Positions 26,237-35,239 of a DNA stretch of 64,000 nt are shown piece after piece. Both the position numbers and the translations under genes were made by a program. Source of the stretch: Pirellula sp. Lineage in GTDB: Bacteria; Planctomycetota; Planctomycetia; Pirellulales; Pirellulaceae. Below the pieces are notes generated by a model that saw nothing but the letters and a program-made list of their open reading frames with translations, did no database searches and had not been told where the DNA came from. The stretch spans positions 1-64,000 of the forward strand of contig JAJTID010000033.1 of assembly GCA_021300155.1 (NCBI GenBank), read 5' to 3'. Positions within the stretch are counted from its first letter, which is position 1. Every line of letters starts with the position of its first letter.

Positions 26237-29200
26237 GGGCCTACCGCCCCGTCTGTTCGATACGAATCCACTGCAGGGGGAAGCACATTTGCGGTTGGTG
26301 ATATAGTCGTCGCGATCTTGCTGCCAGCGTTCGCAGATGGCAATTCCACTTTCGAATCTGGTCGACTGGCGGCCGCACTTCCAATCTGGCTGGGGCGACC
26401 ACTAAACACACTCTTTCTCCTCGAATTTCTATCGAACGTCCAGCGGAGCGTGAAAAACGTTAGTGACAAGCCTGAGGCAGCAACCAAAGCTTGCGAAAAA
26501 AGCAACGTGCTGTCAAATGCCCATTGAGATAAAGTCACTAACAACAGCAGTCCAGCTACCCAAAGGTACTTGTTTCGAAGCCAATGGAATTCACTGACCA
26601 AGAAGAAAGCGACTAACGCGACCAATGCAGCGGGAACCCAAATCATGATTCTAGGTACCATCATGATCCATGGAGCATTCTGCTCATCCAACGCCACCAG
26701 CGTATATCTATTGACCTGTGACTCAACGATGGGTTGCGAAGTAGCATCAAACAGCTTTTCGAGAGTTTCTTGATTCCATTGGTCGTCTCGGACTAACCAC
26801 AATGACGACCATTTCCATCGATAGCTTGGGGATAATGATTCGGAGGTGGCGATCAAATGATCTGACCGCGAGGATACGATCTGCCAAACGATCGGCGAAC
26901 GTCGAAGTTCGCTTCCTTCGATGGATATAGTCGGCATGGCGACACTCTTTGTCCACCAAGAGGAGTTGACTGTCGGCCACGAGAAAATCTCTAACGAGTA
27001 GGATCGGTCTCCCTCGACGCCCACGGGGCGCATTGTCGTTCCTAAGTCATCTGACTTTGAAGACTCTGTCAGCATAGGAGCTGAGCTCAGATCGATAACA
27101 TAATGCCCCGCTTCTAATGGTGACAATTCGATAGACTTTCCATTGAGAACACACTTTGGAGTTGCATTCAGAGATTGTGGCAAGCTAATCGTGATGGACG
27201 CTTGGTTCGATTGAAAGTTGGTTACCAGCCGATGTCGCATCTCTGTTGATTTCATGAACGTCTGAAGCCAAGCTCCCTTGATCAACGGGGCTGTGGTGGA
27301 CATAGAGGAGTTTGTAACGATCAACTGCAACTCAGGAGAGTCCGTTGGTACTACAATCTTTGTCTGGTACCATCGTTTATCTCCGATTTGGATGATAGAC
27401 GATGATTTTTCTAGGGAAAACGACTCCACGATGAGCTTGGTGCCAGGAACGGTATGCACTAGGCAGGTTGTCGCATTCTGATGGAGAATCGCAGTCGAAG
27501 AATCGCAATCGAGCGTTGCAAATACTGGACGGATTCTTTCGGTTGGATGAGACCGTAAGGTCTGCTTCTTTTTAGGACGTAACGTCAATAACCATGTTCT
27601 CTCATTTGCGGCTGCAACTAGCAGCGTCTCAGGAACGGTGAATTGAAACAGGCTGCAATCTTGCGATGCGTTCGGATGACGCTGCACCCATTTCTCCCAT
27701 TCAATCTTGTCCAGTTCTTCCCATTCCTTCACCCCTTCCCCATTGATGGTCAATTCAAGTTGTTGAAATAAATCATCTTTGGTTTGTGGATCTTCGGACT
27801 TGGACCGAACGGCTAGCCATTCCTTCGGAACCGCAAGAAACAACTTCGTTGGCGCGATCCCTTGGAATTGCAATAGCCAGTCTTGGTCTTGTGCATCGCT
27901 ACGTTCGTCAATAAATAAACGACTCGTGCCATTACATTCGATGTCCGTTAATAGTGGGTGCCATTCAAAGGCAATCTTCAATTCAGATTCTTGGCCACGC
28001 ATGCTCCACTGAGATTGATAACGAGCGACACTCGGTTGTTCACTGGTCAAACGGTCTAGATCTCGCTCGATCGATATTGGAGTTCGGACAGATGGAACCG
28101 AAACAACCTCGACTCCAGCCCAGTCTTTCTCCTTAGCCTGAAGCCTCGCGAAAGATGAACAAATAAGGAGCTCGCCAGATGGAACCCAAGATTTTCGGGA
28201 TTGCGATTCATCATCGAGCCAAGACAGCATCGGCATGAACAAGTCGACTGCTCGATTGGGTATGGTCGATGACTGGACTCCCTTCGTGTCGAATTTCCGT
28301 GTCAATAGAATTCCGATCTTCTTGCCAGCCGTCGGTTCTTGAGGAGTTGTTGGAGACAATCCACCGTCCGATGTCTCAATCAAGTCACTAATGCTCAATG
28401 GAATGATCGACTTAGACTCTTCTTTGGAACGAATTGGAGATAGGCTAAGATCTTTCCCTGTTGGAATCAAAAACATTCGCTCTACTTTCCAATCCCGAGT
28501 CTCCCACTGAAGAAAAGGAAACAACCTGAGGTCTTCTTGAAAGTCCAAGACCCCAGTCGCTTGAATTCTATCCACCAGGATATCCACTCGATAATCCGCG
28601 CGAATGCTAAGATTACTTCTCTGTCGAAGCAACCGACATTTCAATGAATTTTCCTGACTGATCACACGAAAGATTGTGGTTATCATCTCAGGAGAATCTG
28701 CAACCGCTCCTCGACGAAGAAATTCAATTTCCGGTTGTGCATCCCAGATCAAATTCTGGTTCCGAGGCGTTACGATTTCAACGGTCCCCGAGTGTTTCTG
28801 AACACCATCGATTAGGGGCATAGGAAATAAGAAAGAATCGTCGTCTGATTTCGCTTCCCAGTTCCAATCAAAACTCACATCTAGTTCGTTCCGTGACATC
28901 GACTCTTCAATATCCAATGCCAAACGCATTGGACTGTCATTAGTACTCCCTTGGGACAAACTCAAACGATAACCGGAATACATTCGCGAATCGTTTACTG
29001 TCTGTTTCCAATTACTACCCTTGGGAAGTTCTAAAACAAACCGACGACCGCCAAGTCTTTTCGGACCCCGAAACGTGAACCGAGAATTGATGGCGAAAAG
29101 CCCAAGCTTTGACGCAACAAATCTATTCTGGCTTAAGACCTCTGTGCCCAACACTCCATCGGAGTTTGGGTTTCGAACCCATTGGATTTCAACGTTGCCA

Positions 29201-29991
29201 CCGCTCGTCAAGATTCGATATTGCTGTTTACCATCATGGAGTGTTGGCTCGACAACTTCGGTTCCGTTACCGGATGCCGATACATCCCATTCACCCATTG
29301 GCAACACCAGCGTTATTGTTGTAATCGTGTTTGGCAATTCCAGACGAAGCGACTCCACCTGATTGATGTTCCCAATTATGGCTGCGGCCGCCATCGTCAA
29401 TTTGTGAACGCCAGCTTGCGAGGGTGGAAGACGCCATACATAGCCATTTCTAGTGGATGCCATTCCAACACGACTAGCCTGGTCTGATTCCTCAGGAACA
29501 ACTTGAATGCTTCCTAGATTGATGGGTAAGAGTGTCCACTTGGATGTTGGAGCGATAACCATGCAGGAGAGGGTAGCGCGTATCTTTGCCAACTTCCCTT
29601 CGACTTGGATATCAAGCTGTGAACCAGTTAGTGCTGCATTTCCGTTTTCTGCCATCAGCTCGGAAGAAGATTGCAAGTACTTTTCAAACTCTTCATAGCG
29701 AACACGTGGTACGAGTATTTGCTCCCCTTGCTCATTCTTGAGAAACACGACATCGGGTTGCATCCCTGGCGGAATGGTACTCTCGTCCGGCATCCTTGTT
29801 GGCGGAAATGTTCCTTGGCCGAACAACATCGACACTGGAATGAGAAAAGCAATCAAGGCCAGGCACAGGTCTTTACACCGCCAGCAAACAGGCGAGCGAT
29901 CTTGCGGATTCAAGCCGGGTTTGGGATCCAATGCATTGACCTTAAACGCGGGAAAAGAAAGGCTCAAACGTACAGCTGCTACGCTCTCCAT
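26233..29991 (-). CDS. Large (1252 aa) envelope protein, homologous in layout to each half of the 2220-aa neighbour
   Basis: No named family is recognised. The ATG at 29991 is preferred to an in-frame TTG at 30021. A signal-like helix (LCLALIAFLIPVSMLFGQ) begins about 40 residues in, followed by VVFLKNEQGEQILVPRVRYE and a beta-rich domain with WTLLPINLGSIQV and ESLRLELPNTITTITLVLP (about 216). Several more beta-rich domains follow, then two or three C-terminal helices (about 1120-1185: IMIWVPAALVALVAFFLV, YLWVAGLLLLVTLSQW, LVAASGLSLTFFTL) and a charged, Ser/Pro-rich cytoplasmic tail ending DGAVGP. The protein should be anchored in a membrane with most of its mass outside the cytoplasm. Its TGA overlaps the ATG of the 2220-aa gene, implying a fixed stoichiometry or a complex. 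Confidence 0.83.
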   Translation of the reverse strand: MESVAAVRLSLSFPAFKVNALDPKPGLNPQDRSPVCWRCKDLCLALIAFLIPVSMLFGQGTFPPTRMPDESTIPPGMQPDVVFLKNEQGEQILVPRVRYEEFEKYLQSSSELMAENGNAALTGSQLDIQVEGKLAKIRATLSCMVIAPTSKWTLLPINLGSIQVVPEESDQASRVGMASTRNGYVWRLPPSQAGVHKLTMAAAAIIGNINQVESLRLELPNTITTITLVLPMGEWDVSASGNGTEVVEPTLHDGKQQYRILTSGGNVEIQWVRNPNSDGVLGTEVLSQNRFVASKLGLFAINSRFTFRGPKRLGGRRFVLELPKGSNWKQTVNDSRMYSGYRLSLSQGSTNDSPMRLALDIEESMSRNELDVSFDWNWEAKSDDDSFLFPMPLIDGVQKHSGTVEIVTPRNQNLIWDAQPEIEFLRRGAVADSPEMITTIFRVISQENSLKCRLLRQRSNLSIRADYRVDILVDRIQATGVLDFQEDLRLFPFLQWETRDWKVERMFLIPTGKDLSLSPIRSKEESKSIIPLSISDLIETSDGGLSPTTPQEPTAGKKIGILLTRKFDTKGVQSSTIPNRAVDLFMPMLSWLDDESQSRKSWVPSGELLICSSFARLQAKEKDWAGVEVVSVPSVRTPISIERDLDRLTSEQPSVARYQSQWSMRGQESELKIAFEWHPLLTDIECNGTSRLFIDERSDAQDQDWLLQFQGIAPTKLFLAVPKEWLAVRSKSEDPQTKDDLFQQLELTINGEGVKEWEELDKIEWEKWVQRHPNASQDCSLFQFTVPETLLVAAANERTWLLTLRPKKKQTLRSHPTERIRPVFATLDCDSSTAILHQNATTCLVHTVPGTKLIVESFSLEKSSSIIQIGDKRWYQTKIVVPTDSPELQLIVTNSSMSTTAPLIKGAWLQTFMKSTEMRHRLVTNFQSNQASITISLPQSLNATPKCVLNGKSIELSPLEAGHYVIDLSSAPMLTESSKSDDLGTTMRPVGVEGDRSYSLEIFSWPTVNSSWWTKSVAMPTISIEGSELRRSPIVWQIVSSRSDHLIATSESLSPSYRWKWSSLWLVRDDQWNQETLEKLFDATSQPIVESQVNRYTLVALDEQNAPWIMMVPRIMIWVPAALVALVAFFLVSEFHWLRNKYLWVAGLLLLVTLSQWAFDSTLLFSQALVAASGLSLTFFTLRWTFDRNSRRKSVFSGRPSQIGSAAASRPDSKVELPSANAGSKIATTISPTANVLPPAVDSYRTDGAVGP

Positions 29992-30105
29992 TCTACGCAA
30001 ACCGCACAGTCTATTGAACAACCCGTTGGCTACGGCCTCTGAAAAGGACAGGATTCGGTGTTCTGACCGTCAATATCGCTACAAACAGCCTCTCCAAAAG
30101 AGCAA

Positions 30106-30142
30106 CAAAAAAAGACCTCGTCGGAATTCCAACGAGGTCTTT
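30106..30142 (-). terminator. Intrinsic terminator after pnp
   Basis: AAGACCTCGT (30112-30121) pairs perfectly with ACGAGGTCTT (30132-30141). On the minus strand the stem is followed by a run of seven T. It separates pnp from the giant envelope genes downstream. Confidence 0.9.
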
Positions 30143-30172
30143 GAAAATTAGTCAAACATCGAGCTCCTGGGT

Positions 30173-32578
30173 TTAGCGACGGTCCCCACCGCCACCGCCG
30201 CCACCGGATCTGCTTCTGCCACGACCGCGGCCGCCACCGCCTCCTCCTCCTCCTCCGCCACCACCGCGTCGGAATCCGCCACCGCTGCTACCACCGCCAC
30301 CACCACCCGAACGGCCTCGACCGCCTCGGTCTCCGCCGCGATCACCGCTTCGAGGGGGACGACCTTCGCTTCGTTCGCCGGCTGGACGCTCTGGTCGCTC
30401 TTCAAAACCGATATCTTCTCCCAAGTCTTCGCCGCCGAAATCATCTTCAGACTCCTGGTTGTCATCGGCGGGAGCGAGTTCATCTTCGATCCCTAGCTCT
30501 TCCAAAGCTCGACGTCGTGACAATTTCACACGGTCGTGATCGTCGATATCGATGACGATGACTTTCATCGTATCGCCAACTTTGCAAACCGAATCGACGC
30601 TTGCAACATATCCGCTCGAAAGCTCGCTGATGTGACACAATCCATCTTTGCCAGGCAAAATCTCGACGAACGCACCAAAGTCGCGAACGCTCGACACTAC
30701 ACCGTCATAAATCTTGCCGATTTGAACCGTTGCTGTACAGGCTTCGACCCGACCGATCGCAATCTTTGCAGACTCCGCATCTGCCGAAGCAACCGTGACG
30801 TTTCCTTCATCATCTACGTCGATCGTAACGCCGGTTTCTTCTTGAATCGCACGAATATTCTTTCCACCAGGTCCAATCAAGGCGCCGATCTTGTCCGGCT
30901 CGATCTTGGTTCGCAGGAGCCGTGGAGCAAATCGACTGGTATCGCTGCGCGGACGTGGGATGCACGTTAGCATCTTGCGAAGAATCTCGATGCGGGCTTC
31001 ACGAGCTTGCTTCAAGGTGCCGCGAATGATCTCTTCGCTCACACCTGGAATCTTCAAATCGAGCTGAATGCCTGTGATGCCATTTTGTGTTCCGGCAATC
31101 TTAAAGTCCATGTCACCAAAGTGATCTTCGTCCCCGATGATGTCGGTCAACAACGTGTACTGGTCGTTGTCTCGAACCAATCCAATGCTGATCCCCGCGA
31201 CTGGATTCGAAATGGGAACCCCCGCAGCCATGAGCCCCAAACATCCACCGCAAACACTAGCCATTGATGAGGAACCATTGCTCTCGAGAATGTCGCTGAT
31301 GACTCGGATGGTGTACGGGAAATCCTCTGGATCAGGTAGAACTGCTTCCAACGATCGTTCTGCAAGCATGCCGTGACCGATCTCGCGTCGACCTGGTGCT
31401 CGTATCGGACGGCACTCTCCCACCGAGAACGATGGAAAATTATAGTCCAACATGAACTTCTTGCTGTATTCTTCTACCAGTCCGTCCACACGTTGCTCGT
31501 CGCGAGGTGTCCCTAGCGTTACTGTAACAAAGGCTTGCGTTTCACCGCGCTGGAACAATGCCGTTCCATGCGTACGAGGCAAAAGATCCGCTTCGCAATG
31601 AATGGCTCGCAAACTCTTTGCATCTCGACCATCGCTTCGGCGACCTGAGAGAATCAAATCCCGAACGACTTTGTTTTCGAGGATGTGCCAAACGCGATAG
31701 AAGAAATCTTTACTCAGTGCACCTTCGGCGGATGCGTCGGGAATAAAGGCTGCGACGGCCTCTTCTCGCAGCACATTGCATGCATCATTGCGAGCTTTCT
31801 TGCCCTCGATTTGCTTCGCATCGCGGAATCGATCGTAGTAGGACGCACTCAGTTTGCCAAGAAGCTCAGTCGTGTCTGCTGAAACGTATGGCGTTTTGGT
31901 CGGCTGGACTTTGGCAAAAAAGTCGCGTTGGAGTTCGATTACTTGCTTGCAGATGTCGTGCGCGAATTTGATTGCCTCAAGCATCTCAGCCTCAGGCATT
32001 TCTTGCGCGAAGCCTTCGATCATCATGACTTCTTTTTCGTTGGCCGAGACGATCATATCGAGCTCGCTTTCCTCCAGCTGTGCGTGTGTTGGAAATGCTA
32101 CCAACTTGCCATCCACTTTTCCAACTCGGCACGATGCAATCGGACCTTGGAAAGGAAGCGCGCTGATAAACAACGCTGCGGCTGCACCATTCATCGCAAG
32201 AACGTCAGCGTCATTTTGAATGTCGCTGCTCAACACAATCGCTTGGACTTGGACTTCGTCGAAGAATCCATCTGGAAACAAAGGTCGAATCGGACGATCG
32301 ATCAGTCGGCTTGTAAGAGTCTCTTTCGTCGTTGGTCTAGTTTCTCGCTTAAGGAATCCGCCTGGAAACTTTCCAGCAGCAGCAAATCGTTCACGATAAT
32401 CACAGGTCAAAGGGAAAAAATCTGTTCCCGGTCGCGACGGGCCAGTCGCAGTCGCTATCAATACTACCGTGTCTCCATACTGACACAGTACGCTGGAGGT
32501 TGCCTGCTTTGCGAGCTCTCCGGTTTCAAAAGAAAGAACGGAATCTCCAATTTGCTTTTCTACACGAATCTTTACCAC
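30173..32578 (-). CDS. pnp: Polyribonucleotide nucleotidyltransferase (PNPase) with a Gly/Arg-rich tail
   Basis: An 801-aa phosphorolytic 3'-5' exoribonuclease central to mRNA decay. The order is two RNase PH domains joined by a helical linker (GTDFFPLTCDYRERFAAAGKFPGGF and the second core with GRREIGHG...AERSLE), a KH domain (IGALIGPGGKNIRAIQEETG) and an S1 domain (GKIYDGVVSSVRDFGAFVEILPGKDGLCHISEL). After S1 there is an acidic linker and then an exceptional tail of about 75 residues made almost wholly of Gly, Arg and Ser in RGG-like repeats, which could add RNA binding or contacts to a degradosome. The start is GTG with GGAAGG upstream. rpsO lies upstream, the classical rpsO-pnp order. Confidence 0.97.
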   Translation of the reverse strand: MVKIRVEKQIGDSVLSFETGELAKQATSSVLCQYGDTVVLIATATGPSRPGTDFFPLTCDYRERFAAAGKFPGGFLKRETRPTTKETLTSRLIDRPIRPLFPDGFFDEVQVQAIVLSSDIQNDADVLAMNGAAAALFISALPFQGPIASCRVGKVDGKLVAFPTHAQLEESELDMIVSANEKEVMMIEGFAQEMPEAEMLEAIKFAHDICKQVIELQRDFFAKVQPTKTPYVSADTTELLGKLSASYYDRFRDAKQIEGKKARNDACNVLREEAVAAFIPDASAEGALSKDFFYRVWHILENKVVRDLILSGRRSDGRDAKSLRAIHCEADLLPRTHGTALFQRGETQAFVTVTLGTPRDEQRVDGLVEEYSKKFMLDYNFPSFSVGECRPIRAPGRREIGHGMLAERSLEAVLPDPEDFPYTIRVISDILESNGSSSMASVCGGCLGLMAAGVPISNPVAGISIGLVRDNDQYTLLTDIIGDEDHFGDMDFKIAGTQNGITGIQLDLKIPGVSEEIIRGTLKQAREARIEILRKMLTCIPRPRSDTSRFAPRLLRTKIEPDKIGALIGPGGKNIRAIQEETGVTIDVDDEGNVTVASADAESAKIAIGRVEACTATVQIGKIYDGVVSSVRDFGAFVEILPGKDGLCHISELSSGYVASVDSVCKVGDTMKVIVIDIDDHDRVKLSRRRALEELGIEDELAPADDNQESEDDFGGEDLGEDIGFEERPERPAGERSEGRPPRSGDRGGDRGGRGRSGGGGGGSSGGGFRRGGGGGGGGGGGGRGRGRSRSGGGGGGGDRR

Positions 32579-32867
32579 TTAATCTTTTCCTTCCGATAAC
32601 AACGCGCCTGGCATTCAAGAGGGCCACAACGCAAATCCAAAAAAGCTCGTCCGCTAGATGAACAAAATCAGTTGCTCAAAGCGAAAACCAACATCTACAC
32701 TTCACTAGTGGAATGGCACTAGAAACCAAACTAGAAGCAACGCCTACCCCTCGGGGCGAGACAAGCATGGCGACTGAAAGCAATCGCTCCCAGACTCAAA
32801 CCCCTATACACACGAAAACGAATACCATTTTCTTATCCGACCAACAAAACTGCCGCATCCGACAAAC
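32579..32867. other. rpsO-pnp intergenic region
   Basis: About 290 bp with no credible gene between the rpsO terminator and the pnp GTG. It must contain the pnp promoter and leader. It is A-rich on the plus strand; no further motif was recognised. In E. coli the pnp leader is a PNPase/RNase III autoregulatory site, but no matching hairpin was identified here. Confidence 0.4.
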
Positions 32868-32896
32868 AAAAAAGGGCTGGTAAAACCAGCCCTTCA
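32868..32896 (-). terminator. Intrinsic terminator after rpsO
   Basis: AAGGGCTGGT (32872-32881) pairs with ACCAGCCCTT (32885-32894) around a three-base loop. On the minus strand a run of T follows. It begins about 10 bp after the rpsO stop codon, so most rpsO transcripts should end before pnp. Confidence 0.88.
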
Positions 32897-32904
32897 CTTC
32901 CGCT

Positions 32905-33174
32905 CTACTTGCGAATATTCAATTTGCCAATGATCTCAAGATATCGCTGTGGATTGTGCTTTCGTACATAATCTAGAAGCGATCTGCGTTTGCTAACCAT
33001 ACGGAGCAAACCGCGTCTGCTCGAGTAATCTCGTGGAGCAAGCCGCATGTGTGCTGTCATTCCGTTGATACGCTCTGTTAACAAAGCAATCTGGACATCC
33101 GCAGACCCATTGTCGCCCTCAGAGTTTTGAAACGTCTTTATCAGTTCTTCTTTTCGTTCTTTGCTAACGGTCAT
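32905..33174 (-). CDS. rpsO: 30S ribosomal protein S15
   Basis: An 89-aa protein of exact family length. It contains the S15 blocks IALLTERINGMTAHMRLAPRD, SRRGLLRMVSKRRSLLDYVRK and the C-terminal RYLEIIGKLNIRK. S15 binds 16S rRNA early in small-subunit assembly. The start MTVSKERKEELIKTFQ matches the family. It diverges from the permease gene at 33375, so its promoter lies in the 200-bp gap. Confidence 0.98.
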   Translation of the reverse strand: MTVSKERKEELIKTFQNSEGDNGSADVQIALLTERINGMTAHMRLAPRDYSSRRGLLRMVSKRRSLLDYVRKHNPQRYLEIIGKLNIRK

Positions 33175-33374
33175 TCGCCAACCAATTTTTCAGGGTTTTT
33201 TCAGCATCCACGTCGTCTGCTGATTCAACTTCTAGTACTCATTCCTTAAGAAGAAGAATCCTAGAGAAAATTTCGTTCTTTGCAACGGCAATTTGGTAGC
33301 CCCTGCGTCTAGAATAAGGCCCGACCCGAGAAAATCCTCACGACTACCTTTAAACCGTACGTTTTCCTTGGCAA

Positions 33375-34610
33375 ATGAACATTTCCAGCACTTTCCGCAT
33401 TGCCACCCGTGCGCTCGCGAAAAACAAACTTCGGGCCGGTTTGACCATTTTGGGAGTCGTAATCGGAATTGCTGCTGTCACGGCCATGGTCTCCATCGGA
33501 ACTTCCGCCAGCGAACTGGTTCAGGGGGAATTTCGGAATCTAGGCACAAATGTCATCGTTGTTGCTCCCGCCAACCGACGCGGGGCCAGGCAAGGCCAAA
33601 CACCTACATTAACCGCGTCTGACATTGCTGCCATCGGGAAAGAATGCCCCAGCGTTTTGGCTGCTACACCCATCGTCGGTGCAGCAGGACAAGTCATTTA
33701 CGGCAACAACAATTGCAGACCTCGAGAGTTGCAAGGGGTCGGGGCTGATTACCTTCAGGTTCGTAATTGGGACATGCGATTGGGGGACTTCTTTACGGAA
33801 AGTGATATCAAAAACTCGAACAAAGTTTGCGTCGTCGGGCAAACCATCGTCAAAAAGCTCTTCCAAACAACGAATCCCATCGGCAAGTCGATCCGGATCA
33901 AAAACATCCCCTTTGAAATCGTCGGGGTTCTAAGCACTAAAGGGGCGAACATTGTCGGAGATGATCAAGACGATGTCGTGCTGATGCCGTACGCTACCGT
34001 TCGAAAACGACTCCAAGGTAGCAACTTCAACAACGTCGATGTTGCCCTCGTTTCGGCGCGTGCGACTGAACTGATGGGATCGGCAGAACAAGAAATCGAT
34101 GCGTTATTGATGGACCGACACCGTATCGGAATCGGGGAACAACCAGATTTCGAAGTTGCCAATACCACAGAAATTGCTGGAGCCTTCAGCCTGGTCACTG
34201 CGACATTGACGCTGATGCTCGCTTCCATTGCTGGCATCTCGTTGGTTGTAGGCGGCGTTGGGATCATGAACATCATGCTGGTATCGGTGACCGAACGCAC
34301 ACGCGAAATTGGGATTCGCATGGCTGTCGGCGCTCGACCAAATGACATCTTGCTTCAATTTCTCGTCGAGTCGATGGTGCTGTCCGTAGTTGGCGGCGCG
34401 ATCGGTGTTATCCTCGGTATAGGCGGTTCAGTCTCTTTAACCGTTGCAATCAACACTGTTTCGTCCGGAAGAGATTGGCCAATCGTTATCAGCCACTGGG
34501 CAGCGATCGCTAGCTTGTTATTCTCAGCAGCTGTGGGTATCGGGTTTGGTTTTTATCCGGCCTGGCGTGCCAGTCGCTTAGACCCAATCGATGCTCTGCG
34601 TTACGAATGA
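33375..34610 (+). CDS. ABC transporter permease, MacB/FtsX type
   Basis: A 411-aa inner-membrane protein. A first helix (about 20-42, LTILGVVIGIAAVTAMVSIG) leads into a large periplasmic MacB_PCD domain (about 45-270). The FtsX domain follows with three helices (about 275-400), including GGVGIMNIMLVSVTERTREIGIRMAVGAR and the terminal YPAWRASRLDPIDALRYE. Such permeases pair with a MacB/LolD-type ATPase for export or mechanotransmission in the envelope. No ATPase or periplasmic adaptor gene is adjacent, so the partner must be elsewhere. The ECF sigma gene follows immediately and may be coupled with it. Confidence 0.92.
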   Translation: MNISSTFRIATRALAKNKLRAGLTILGVVIGIAAVTAMVSIGTSASELVQGEFRNLGTNVIVVAPANRRGARQGQTPTLTASDIAAIGKECPSVLAATPIVGAAGQVIYGNNNCRPRELQGVGADYLQVRNWDMRLGDFFTESDIKNSNKVCVVGQTIVKKLFQTTNPIGKSIRIKNIPFEIVGVLSTKGANIVGDDQDDVVLMPYATVRKRLQGSNFNNVDVALVSARATELMGSAEQEIDALLMDRHRIGIGEQPDFEVANTTEIAGAFSLVTATLTLMLASIAGISLVVGGVGIMNIMLVSVTERTREIGIRMAVGARPNDILLQFLVESMVLSVVGGAIGVILGIGGSVSLTVAINTVSSGRDWPIVISHWAAIASLLFSAAVGIGFGFYPAWRASRLDPIDALRYE

Positions 34611-34626
34611 ACCCGGTGGCCCCTCT

Positions 34627-35193
34627 GTGAACGACGAAGAAGAACTGATCCAGTCAGCGCTCGCCGGAAACAACGGCTCATTCGAGGTATTGGTGGTTCG
34701 TTACCAAGATCGACTCTATACCGCCATGATCAGTGTCGTTGGAAATGCAGATGAAGCAGAAGACGTTGTCCAAGAGGCGTTTATCCAAGCTTATTTAAAG
34801 CTCGATACGTTCCAGCAAAATAGCCGGTTCTTTACATGGCTCTACCGAATCGCTTTTAACTTTGCACTTGCGAAACGACGCAAGAAAAGGGGAAACGTTT
34901 CACTCGACGAGAGTCGCGAGACTGCTGGTCTGGAACCCGAATTCCACGGGGATGCACCTGAAATCCGCATGTCCCGAAGCGAGGACATCGCACTGATCCA
35001 CCGTGCCCTTGCCTTGCTCACCGAAGACCATCGATCCATCTTGGTCCTTCGAGAAATGGAGGATATGGCCTACGAAGAAATTGCGGAGGTCCTTTCCATT
35101 TCTATCGGTACCGTACGCTCTCGACTAAATCGAGCTCGACTCGCTCTCAAAACGCAATTGGAAAAATTCCCTGAATGGAATCCCAACGACTGA
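34627..35193 (+). CDS. ECF-type RNA polymerase sigma factor
   Basis: A 188-aa sigma-70 family protein containing only regions 2 and 4. Region 2 is FEVLVVRYQDRLYTAMISVVGNADEAEDVVQEAFIQAY, with FFTWLYRIAFNFAL for -10 recognition. Region 4 is LLTEDHRSILVLREMEDMAYEEIAEVLSISIGTVRSRLNRAR, containing the helix-turn-helix for -35 binding. The GTG at 34627, 16 bp after the permease stop, is chosen because it places the usual acidic NDEEELIQ start; an ATG at 34591 overlaps the permease gene. No anti-sigma zinc-finger gene follows, which is unusual for an ECF factor. The downstream gene encodes an unknown protein. Confidence 0.93.
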   Translation: MNDEEELIQSALAGNNGSFEVLVVRYQDRLYTAMISVVGNADEAEDVVQEAFIQAYLKLDTFQQNSRFFTWLYRIAFNFALAKRRKKRGNVSLDESRETAGLEPEFHGDAPEIRMSRSEDIALIHRALALLTEDHRSILVLREMEDMAYEEIAEVLSISIGTVRSRLNRARLALKTQLEKFPEWNPND

Positions 35194-35239
35194 CCGTTGG
35201 GATCTCCTCTCATCCTTGTAATTTCACTACACCCATACG

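Noticed and set aside
30148-30483. 111-codon Ala/Val/Glu-rich frame on the minus strand
   Set aside because: It is the alternative reading of the Gly-rich repeat encoding the PNPase tail; its composition follows from the repeat.
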